A program made the position numbers and the translations under genes. From positions 124,001 through 188,000 of the forward strand of contig JAXMAZ010000009.1 in assembly GCA_046350115.1 (NCBI GenBank): DNA of 64,000 bases, given 5' to 3'. Within the stretch, counting starts at the first letter, position 1, and every line of letters begins with the position of its first letter. The stretch is from JAXMAZ01 sp046350115 (GTDB lineage Bacteria > Planctomycetota > Planctomycetia > Gemmatales > Gemmataceae). The notes under the pieces were generated by a model. The model had not been told where the DNA came from, did not search any database, and was given only the letters and a program-made list of their open reading frames with translations. This document shows, piece by piece, positions 45,554 to 54,000 of this stretch.

Positions 45554-46396
45554 TCACGTCGCTTGCTCCAGCCGACGGGCGCTCACGTCCGCCCGGTCTT
45601 CGAGCCACGCCACCTCGCCGCTGTCGGCGAACCGCTTCACCCCGACCTGCTTGATCGCCGCGTCCGGCACCACCTTCAGCGGCGTGTACCGCGGGTGGTG
45701 GCTGTCCTTGTACGGGTCGTTCCGGGCGGCGTTGTAACAGCAGATCATCGACCACCGCGGGTTGTCGCTCTTGTTCTGGTCGCTGCGGTGCAGCAGGTTG
45801 CTGTGGAAGAACAGGGCGTCCCCCGGGTCCATCTCGACGTACACCAGCTCCAGCCGCTTCATCAGCTCGTCCACGTGCTCCCGGTCGGCCCCGGCCTGGT
45901 CGCCGGTGAGGACGTGGTTGATCCGCCCGCAGTGGTGCGACCCCTTCAGCACCTGCAGGCAGCCGTTCTCCTTCCGGCTCGGGTCGACGGCGATGAACAC
46001 GCTGGTGAGCAGCGGGAACAGCACCCCGTTCTGATACCAGTACCCGTAGTCCTGGTGCCAGGCCCACGCCCCGCCGACTTTCGCATCCTTGAGAACCATT
46101 TTCGAGTGGTAGTGGTACACCTCCCCGCCGAGCAACCGTTCGCAACTCCGCACCACTCGCTCACACCGGGCGAACATGCCGTAGATGCCGTCCCCCGGGT
46201 GGTTCCACAGGCTGAGGCGGACCACCCCGCCCTCCCCGTCGGCCCGGCCGAAGGACCGCTTGTCCAGCTCGTTGTCCTCCTTCGCCGCCCGGGCCAGCAG
46301 GCCGATCTCCTCGGCGTCAAACAGCCCCTTCGCCAACACGTAGCCGTCGTCGTGGTACTGCTTCACCTCGGCGTCGGTGAGGATGTGCGCGGGCAT
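45554..46396 (-). CDS. Phytanoyl-CoA dioxygenase (PhyH)-family oxygenase
   Basis: 280 aa. Fe(II)/2-oxoglutarate dioxygenase with the facial triad His114/Asp116 (WAWHQDYGYW) and His203 (SNLLHRSDQN), and 2-oxoglutarate-binding Arg214 (DNPRWSMIC). DPSRKENGCLQVLKGSH is the typical family loop. The substrate is unknown; planctomycetes have many paralogues. It is convergent with the sugar isomerase and divergent from the PVC dehydrogenase across about 95 bp. Confidence 0.92.
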   Translation of the reverse strand: MPAHILTDAEVKQYHDDGYVLAKGLFDAEEIGLLARAAKEDNELDKRSFGRADGEGGVVRLSLWNHPGDGIYGMFARCERVVRSCERLLGGEVYHYHSKMVLKDAKVGGAWAWHQDYGYWYQNGVLFPLLTSVFIAVDPSRKENGCLQVLKGSHHCGRINHVLTGDQAGADREHVDELMKRLELVYVEMDPGDALFFHSNLLHRSDQNKSDNPRWSMICCYNAARNDPYKDSHHPRYTPLKVVPDAAIKQVGVKRFADSGEVAWLEDRADVSARRLEQAT

Positions 46397-46491
46397 CGGC
46401 TCGGCTCCCGGAGAGGGTTCGATTCCGGACGGAACTCCGGTTACGATACCCGAACCGACCGAACTCTCCCACCTGTCACCGGAATCCCGTG

Positions 46492-49400
46492 ATGCGCCGA
46501 TTCCTGTCCCTGACCCTGCTTCTTGGTTTGGCGTACCCCGCCCCCGCGGCCGACAAGCCGGCCCCGACGGCCGACGCCGCGGCCCGGATGACGGTCCCGG
46601 AGGGGTTCCGGGTGACGCTGTTCGCCGGCGAGCCGGATGTCGTTCAGCCGATCGCGTTCACCTTCGACGACCGCGGCCGGATGTGGGTGGTCGAGTGCCT
46701 GAGCTACCCGAAGTGGCGGGCCGACGGCAAGGGGGGCGACCGGGTGGTGATCCTCGAAGACACCGACGGCGACGGCAAGTTCGACAAGAAGACGGTGTTC
46801 CTGGACAACGGCTCGAACCTGTCGGCCATCGCCCTCGGGTTCGGCGGGGTGTGGCTCTGCTCGCTGCCGAACTTCATCTTCATCCCGACCGACGGGGACA
46901 AGCCGACCGGCCCGCCGCAGGTGCTGCTCGACGGCTGGAACCTGAAGGACACCAAACACAACGTCTTCAACTCGCTGATGTGGGGGCCGGACGGCTGGCT
47001 GTACGGGTGCAACGGCATCCAGGCCAAGTCGATGGTCGGCAAGCCGGGGACGCCGGACAAGGACCGGGTGTACCTGGACTGCGGGGTGTGGCGGTATCAC
47101 CCGACCCGGCACCTGTTCGAGCCGTATGCGTGGGGCACGACCAACCCGTTCGGCCTGGACTGGGACGATTACGGGCAGATGGTGTTCACCAACTGCGTGA
47201 TCGACCACCTGTGGCACGTCGTCCCCGGCGGGCACTACCAGCGGATGTACGGCACCGACCCGAACCCGTTCGTGTACGCCCCGATGCGGAGCGCGTCCGA
47301 CCACAAGCACTGGGCCGGCGGGCACTGGACCGACAGCCGGGCGGACCGAAAATCCGGAGCGGTGCGCCCGAACCACGGGGACGCCGGCGGCGGGCACGCC
47401 CACAGCGGCTGTGCCGTCTACCTGGGGGACAACTTCCCGCCGGAGTACCGGAACAGCGCGTTCATGTGCAACATCCACGGCAACCGGCTGAACCGGGACG
47501 CCCTGAGCCGCACCGCCGGCGGGATCGTCGGCAAGCACGCCCCGGACTTCCTGTTCGCCAACGACCCGTGGTTCCGCGGCATCTGCGTCAAGCAGGGGCC
47601 GGAGGGCGGGCTGTACGTGTCCGACTGGTGCGACACCGGCGAGTGCCATAACTACGACGTGGCCGACACCACCAACGGCCGCATTTACCGGGTGACGTAC
47701 GGCTCCCCGAAGCAGTGGCGGGGGGACGTGTCGAAGCTGTCCGACGCCGAGCTGGTGAAGGCCCAGACCTCGGCGAACGAGTGGCTGGTGCGGCAAGCCC
47801 GGCGAGTGCTGCAAGAGCGGGCGGCGGCCGGCCAACTCGCTGCGGAGACACCGGCCGCGCTCCGTTCCGCACTCGTCACGACGGCCGACGATCGTCACGC
47901 CCTCCGCGCGGCATGGACGTTGGCCGCGACCGGACAGCTCACGGCGGCTGACGCGATGCACCTGTTGGCCCACAAGTCGGACGCGCTTCGCGCGTGGGGC
48001 GTACAGTTGGCCGCTCAGCAGCCCGACCCCGGACCGGTTGTGACCCGCCAACTCGCCCGACTGGCGGCCGACGACCCGTCCCAGTTCGTCCGGCTCCAAC
48101 TCGCCGCCGGACTGCAACGGATGCCGGTCAAGGAGCGGCTGCCACTCGCGGCGAAGCTGCTCACCCGGGCCGAGGATAATGCCGACGTGAACCTGGCCCT
48201 CATGTACTGGTACGCGGTCCAGCCGACGGTCATCGCCGACCCGGATGGGGCAGCCGCCGTGGCGGCCAAGACGCCGATCCGCGTGGTGCGTCAGTACGTC
48301 GCCCGGCACCTGATCGACCAGCCCGGAAACGATGAGTCCGGCCGGATCGCCCGGGCGGTCAAGCTGCTCGCCGCCGCGACCGACGACGACGCCCGCCAGG
48401 ACGTGCTGACCGGGCTGCGGGATGCGCTGGCCGGCCGCCGCAAGCTGACCCCGCCCGCCGGGTGGCTGGGCCTATACACCCGTCTCGGGACCGGACCTTC
48501 CGAACCGGTCGCAGACCTCGCAGACGAAGTGGCGCTCCTGTTCGGTGACGAACGGGCGGTGGCTCGGCTGATGGTATTCGCGAACGACGACACGTTGCCG
48601 GCCGAACGTCGCCGACGTGCCATCGACCGGTTGGCGACTGTTCGTCCGCCTGCGGCAGTTGAGGGGTTGAAGAAGTGGCTAGCTGACCCGGCGGTCCGCG
48701 GGGCGGCGGTGCGGGCGCTGGCCGCCTACCCGGACGCCGACACCCCGGCCGCAGTCCTGGCGGCCTACCCGTCGCTGACCCCGGCCGAGAAGGCGGACGC
48801 GGTGCAGACACTCGCCACCCGGCCGGCGTTCGCCCTGGCGCTGCTCACCGCGGTCGAGTCGGGGGCGGTGGCGAAGGCCGACCTGACCGCGTTCACCGCC
48901 CGCCAGCTTCAGGCGTTGAACGACAAGGCGGTGTCTCAGAAGCTGAGCCAGGTGTGGGGCACCGTCCGCGCAGGCGGCAAGGACAAGGCGGTGTTCGAGA
49001 AGTACCGGGCGATACTCGCACCGGACGCGGTGAAGGCGGCCGACAAGTCACTCGGCCGGACGGTGTTCACCCGCCAGTGCGCCGCCTGCCACAAGCTGTT
49101 CGGCGAGGGCGGGGAGGTCGGCCCCGAGCTGACCGGCAGCCAGCGGGCCAACCTCGACTACGTGCTAGACAACATCCTTGACCCGAGCGCGGTGGTGCCG
49201 TTCGACTACAAGATGACGGCGTTCAGCCTGGCCGACGGCCGGGTGCTGACAGGGCTGGTCCGCAAGGAGACGCCGACCGCGGTGACGGTCCGGACGGTGA
49301 ACGAGGAGGTGACGGTACCGAAGGCGGACATCGACAGCCGCAAGCCGACCGACCTGAGCGTCATGCCGGAAGGGCTGCTCGACCAGCTCACCCCGGCCGA

Positions 49401-49647
49401 GGTGCGGGCGCTGGTCGCGTACCTGGCCAGCCCGGAGCAGGTGCCGCTGAAAGTAGGGTTGAGGCTCTGCGAAACGCACCGGCCCGGGCGAACGCCGTCG
49501 CCGGGCCGGTGCGTTCGCAGAGCCTCAACGCACCCTACAAAGATCACCCCGAACAGCTTCGTCACCGGGTCGGCCTGGACCAGCTCCCGCGGCTGGTTCA
49601 GGTGGTTGTTCACCAGCGTCCGCGGGTCGATCCCGAACGCGTGGTAG
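46492..49647 (+). CDS. PVC-type heme-binding dehydrogenase with HEAT repeats, stop lost into a repeat
   Basis: About 988 native residues from ATG 46492 (MRRFLSLTLLLG signal; a GTG one codon upstream is also possible). Beta-propeller dehydrogenase (about 30-410) with EGFRVTLFAGEPDVVQPIAF and LEDTDGDGKFDKKT, HEAT repeats (about 440-820), then cytochrome c with Cys863-x2-Cys866-His867 (CAACHKLFGEGGEVGPELTG). The native end is near SPEQVPLK at about 49452. There the frame enters a family C palindrome as AAA GTA GGG, missing its TAG, and continues for about 65 codons antisense to the DUF1501 gene, to 49647. Confidence 0.92.
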   Translation: MRRFLSLTLLLGLAYPAPAADKPAPTADAAARMTVPEGFRVTLFAGEPDVVQPIAFTFDDRGRMWVVECLSYPKWRADGKGGDRVVILEDTDGDGKFDKKTVFLDNGSNLSAIALGFGGVWLCSLPNFIFIPTDGDKPTGPPQVLLDGWNLKDTKHNVFNSLMWGPDGWLYGCNGIQAKSMVGKPGTPDKDRVYLDCGVWRYHPTRHLFEPYAWGTTNPFGLDWDDYGQMVFTNCVIDHLWHVVPGGHYQRMYGTDPNPFVYAPMRSASDHKHWAGGHWTDSRADRKSGAVRPNHGDAGGGHAHSGCAVYLGDNFPPEYRNSAFMCNIHGNRLNRDALSRTAGGIVGKHAPDFLFANDPWFRGICVKQGPEGGLYVSDWCDTGECHNYDVADTTNGRIYRVTYGSPKQWRGDVSKLSDAELVKAQTSANEWLVRQARRVLQERAAAGQLAAETPAALRSALVTTADDRHALRAAWTLAATGQLTAADAMHLLAHKSDALRAWGVQLAAQQPDPGPVVTRQLARLAADDPSQFVRLQLAAGLQRMPVKERLPLAAKLLTRAEDNADVNLALMYWYAVQPTVIADPDGAAAVAAKTPIRVVRQYVARHLIDQPGNDESGRIARAVKLLAAATDDDARQDVLTGLRDALAGRRKLTPPAGWLGLYTRLGTGPSEPVADLADEVALLFGDERAVARLMVFANDDTLPAERRRRAIDRLATVRPPAAVEGLKKWLADPAVRGAAVRALAAYPDADTPAAVLAAYPSLTPAEKADAVQTLATRPAFALALLTAVESGAVAKADLTAFTARQLQALNDKAVSQKLSQVWGTVRAGGKDKAVFEKYRAILAPDAVKAADKSLGRTVFTRQCAACHKLFGEGGEVGPELTGSQRANLDYVLDNILDPSAVVPFDYKMTAFSLADGRVLTGLVRKETPTAVTVRTVNEEVTVPKADIDSRKPTDLSVMPEGLLDQLTPAEVRALVAYLASPEQVPLKVGLRLCETHRPGRTPSPGRCVRRASTHPTKITPNSFVTGSAWTSSRGWFRWLFTSVRGSIPNAW
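49453..49538. repeat. REPIN-like inverted pair, family C copy 2
   Basis: GTAG to CTAC, hairpin arms related to the 32684 copy; the left arm has lost three bases after GTAGGGT. It sits between convergent genes, and both TAGs are out of frame with the genes that run into them. Confidence 0.92.
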
Positions 49648-51012
49648 ATGGTGGCCAGCAGCTCGCCCGGGTGGACGGCGTCGGACTTCGGGCTGCTAGC
49701 CGTCTTGTCCGACTCGCCGTGGACATACCGGCTTGATCCCGGCCCCGGCGATCACCGCCGTGTAGCAGTACGGCCAGTGGTCCCGGCCGTCGGCCGAGTT
49801 GCCGTTGCCGGACGTACTCACGCCCTTCTGCGGGCTGCGGCCGAACTCGCCGACCGCCACCACCAGCGTCTCTTTAAGTAGCCCCCGCTGGTCCAGATCG
49901 GTGATGAGGCCGGACAGCCCGCCGTCGAGCATCGGGCCGCTCTGGGTTTTCATCCGCTTGGTCAGCTCGACGTGGTGGTCCCACGAGTGGTTGTCGCTGT
50001 TGGCCACCTTCGGCCACACCACCTCGACCACCCGCGTCCCCGCCTCGACCAGCCGGCGGGCGAGCAACAGGCTCTGGCCGAACGTGTTCTTGCCGTACAG
50101 CTCCTTGGTCGCGGCCGACTCTTTCGACAGGTCGAACGCCTCCCGCGCCCGGCCGGACAGCACCAGGTCGAGCGCCCGGCCGTAGTAGCTGTTCAGGTTG
50201 TACTCGCTCACCGCCTTCTCGACGGCCGGCATCCCGGCGGCGATCTGGTCTCGTAGCTTGGCCCGCCGTTCCAGCCGGCTGGCGAACACCTCCGGCCGCA
50301 GCTTCAGGTCGTCCACGGAGACGCGGGACATCTTGTCCATGTCCATGTCGTCGCCCGGCGGGTACAGGGTGTACGGGTCGTAGGCTTTGCCCAGGAACCC
50401 GGCCGCCCCGCCCTTGCCGACCACGTTCGACTCCTGCAGCGGTCGCGGCAGCATGACGAACGGCAGCATGGGCACGTCGGCCGGCTTCAGCCGGACGATC
50501 TGCGACCCGAAGTTCGGGAAGTCCTTCGGGTCGGGCGGCTCCAGCTGGCCGGACGCGCTCACCTTGTCGGTGGTGTACCCGGTCATCATCTGGTAGATGG
50601 CCGCGGTGTGGTTGAAGAGGCCGTTCGGGGTGTAGCCCATCGCCCGCAGCAGGGTGAACTTGTCGTTCACCTGGGCCAGCTTCGGCAGGATCTCGGTGAA
50701 CTTGACCCCCGGCACCTTGGTCGAGGTGTTCGAGAAGGCGCTGCGGACGTTGTCCGGCACGTTCTCCTTCGGGTCCCACAGGTCGAGGTGGCTCGGCCCG
50801 CCCTGGAGGTAGTCGAGGATGATGCTCTTGGCCTTCCCCCACCCGGGGCCGCCGCCGGCGGGGGTCGGGTAGGCCTTCGCCTGCATCTCGAACATCGACC
50901 CGAGGGACAGGCCGAACAGCCCGGACCCGCCGACCCGCAGCAGGTCGCGGCGGGAGACGTTCAGGGCCGGGTCGCAGGTGTCGCTGCCCTGTCGGCCGGG
51001 GATGACCAGCAT
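49542..51012 (-). CDS. DUF1501 (sulfatase-like) protein, frameshifted near the C-terminus
   Basis: About 490 aa from ATG 51012 (MLVIPGRQGSDTCDPALNVS), with Tat-like leader SRRDLLRVGGSGLFGLSLGS. DUF1501 blocks: ILDYLQGGPSHLDLWDPKEN, NSDNHSWDHHVELTKR, TLVVAVGEFGRSPQKG and DGRDHWPYCYTAVIAGAG. The frame breaks at about 49726-49731 and stops formally at 49696. Shifting frame restores YVHGESDKTASSP and IYHAFGIDPRTLVNNHLNQP, up to DPVTKLFG. The native stop is also missing: the restored frame enters the family C repeat as TTT GTA GGG. It lies downstream of the DUF1549/DUF1553 gene on the same strand, its usual partner in planctomycetes. Confidence 0.88.
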
Positions 51013-51030
51013 GGGAGAGCCTCTTGCGGA

Positions 51031-51086
51031 GTAGGGCCCGCTGTGCGGACCGTTGGAGCGCGACCGGTCCGCACAGCGGACCCTAC
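51031..51086. repeat. REPIN-like inverted hairpin pair, family A copy 4
   Basis: GTAG to CTAC with the GGTCCGC-type hairpins (one base changed in the left arm). It lies between same-strand DUF1549/DUF1553 and DUF1501 genes, 3 bp after the first gene's TAG stop and 18 bp before the second gene's ATG. Confidence 0.93.
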
Positions 51087-51089
51087 CAG

Positions 51090-54000
51090 CTAGCGGTTGA
51101 ACAAAAACGCCGGGCTGTTGATGAGCGCCCAGGCGATGTCCTGGGCGCCGGTCAGCCGGGCGGCCTTGGCCTGGAGCGTACTGTACTCGACATCCTTGCG
51201 AAGCTGCACCAGCTTCGCGTCCTCCGACAGCGGCTTCGACAGCGCCGCTGCAATCCCTTGTAGTTCGATCAGCTTCGGGTCGGGAGGCAACGGTTGCCGG
51301 GCCGCCGCAGCAGCCTGCGTCCGCTTGGTGTACTCCGGATCCTGGGTCTTGATGTACTTGGCCAGGGCGGCGGCCTGCTTGGCGTCCCGCTTGTCGGCCG
51401 GGGTGGCGAGGATGGCCTTGTAGTCGTCGGCCAGCCCGAGGGCGACCGGCGGCTTGGCCGAGGCGACCGACACGCGGAACTTGCCGACGGTGTGGTCGGC
51501 CAGGCTGAAGCTGTGCGACAGGGTGACGGTCAGCGTGGTGCCGGCCGAGCCGAACGGTTGCTTGGCCTCGAACACCGCCCAGTGGGTGACGCCGGTGTGC
51601 GGCACCACCGCCCACCCCTTGCCGCCGTTCGGGCTGCCGTCCGACGCCCCCTTCACGTCGAACCCCTCCTGGCTGAAGTCGGCCACCGCGTTGCCGAACA
51701 GCACCGGCACCCCCGGCCCGTCCTTCGGCTTAGCGGACACGGTGAACTGGTTGAGGACGAAGTTGCCGTTCGGCGCCCGACCGGGGCCGCCGCCGGGCAG
51801 CTTCTCGTCGGCCAACACTTCGAGGCGGATCGCGGTGATCCCGGTCAGGTCGGTCGGGAAGGTGACGACGTAGTTCCCCTTGCCGTTCTTTTCGGACGCG
51901 ACGATCGACCCGTCCGGCTGCGCGACCAGCTTGGCCCCGCCGGTGGTCTTCAGGGTCGCCGGCTTCAGCACGGTCCACTTGACCGCGTCGGCGGCGTGGG
52001 CCTTCTCGAAGGCCGCGACCCGGGCCGGCAGTCGCGTCTTGTCGTAGTCGGCGACCGCCTTGTCCGCCGCCGCGACGCGCGCCTGCCGCTGCTTCTCGGC
52101 CTCGGCCCGCTTCGGGGCCAACTCCTTCTCGTAGGCGGCCAGCACCCCTTTCGCCCGGGCCAGCGCCCACCGCCGCTCGGTCTCCTGCTTGCGGCGGAGC
52201 GGGGCGACCTCGTCCTCCCGGGCCTTGAGTGCCGCCGTCAGCCGGTCGTGGTCGGCCTGGGCGGCCCGGAGCATCGGCTTGCAGGCGGCGATCTGCGCCC
52301 GGGTCGCCGGGCGGTTGAGGACGCGGAGGAACAGCTCGTTGACCAGCTTGTCGTCGTCGGTGACGTCGGCGGCCAGTTTGGCGACGGCGTTCGCCGGGTC
52401 GTTGATCGCGTCAGCTACCGTCTGGCCGTTGACCAGGGCCATGACCGGGCCGAGTTGGAGCCCGCCGGTCCGCTCGCACTCGCACGCGCTCTCCCGTACC
52501 GGCCGGCCGAACTCGCCCAGGAACCGGCTCGGCAGGTCGATGCCGGCGTCCGGCAGTTCGGCCGCCCGGGTGCCGGCCGGCACGCCCGGAATCTTGCTCA
52601 CCGCCCCGACCGCCTTGTGGACCGCGTCGTACAGCACCTCGGCCGGCAGCCGGCGGGCGGTGGCGTGGCTGAAGTTGGTCTTGTCGTCCGCGTTCCACCG
52701 GTTCGGCTCGACGCTCAGTTGATACGTCCGCGACTTGCAGATCAGCCGGTGCAGGTGCCGCACGTCGAACCCTGACTTCACGAACTCACTTGTCAGGAAG
52801 TCGAGCAACTCCGGATTGGTCGCCGGGTTGCCGGCCCGGATGTCGTCGATCGGCTCGATGATGCCGACCCCGAACAGGTAGCCCCAGGTGCGGTTGGCAT
52901 AGCTGCGGGCGAAGTACGGGTTAGCCGCGGACGTCAGCCAGTCGGCCAGTTCGGCCCGACGGGACGGGGCCGGGGTGATCTTCTTGTCCGGGGTCGTCAG
53001 CGGGTACGGGAACTTCGGCGGGGTGACGGCCCCGGTCCGGTCGTGCTTCACCTCCCCGGTCGGTACGTCGGCCACCACTTCGTACAGCGGCTTGGCCCCC
53101 TCGACAGCGGTCCCGCCGATCTTCTGCCCCTTCGCCTTCGGGTCCTCCTTCAGCCCGACCCGGGCGAAATACGCCGCCAGATGGTAGTACTGGTCCTGGG
53201 TCCACCGCTCGAACGGGTGGTCGTGGCACTTGTTGCAGTTGAACCGCACCCCGAGGAACAGGTGGGTGGTGTTCTCCATCGTGGCCGCCGGGTCGCGGAG
53301 GATCTTGAAGTACGCCGCCGCCGGGTTGTCCTTGTTCGACCCGGCCGCCGTCAGCACCTCCCGGACGAACCGGTCGTAGGGGGTGTTCTTCTCGACGTGC
53401 TCCCGGATCCACTTGCGGAAGAGCACCGCCCCCTCGGCCCCGAGGAACTTGCGGTTTACCTGGAGCAGATCGGCCCACTTGTTCGTCCAGAACTCGACGT
53501 ACTCCTTGCTGCCGATCAGCTTGTCCACCAGGGCGTCCCGCTTGATCTGCGAGTCCCGGTCGTCGGCCAGGAACGCCCGCACGTCGTCGGCCGAGGGCGG
53601 CAGGCCGGTCAGGTCCAGGTACACCCGGCGGACGATCTCCAGGTCGCTGCACAGGTCGCTCGGCAGGGTCTTGAGCCGCTTCCACTTGGCGGCGGTCAGC
53701 TCGTCGATCCGGTTGAACTTCGGCGGCTCGACCCAGGCAAAACCGGACCGGTCGCCCATGACGGTGATCGTGGTCGCCGCATACGCCCCCTCGTACCGGG
53801 CCAGCACCGGCGCCTCCCCGCGGCGGGCGGCGGTGAGCACCCCGCCCCGCGGGCTGGCGGCGGCCACGTCGGCGTTGCCGCTCTCGATGAACGCCTCCTT
53901 GGTCACGTCCCGGGTGGTGCCGTCGGTGTAGCTGGCGACCACCTTGAACTGCTGCTTCTCGCCCGGCTTCTCGACCGTCGGGTTGGCCGGGGTCAGGTCG

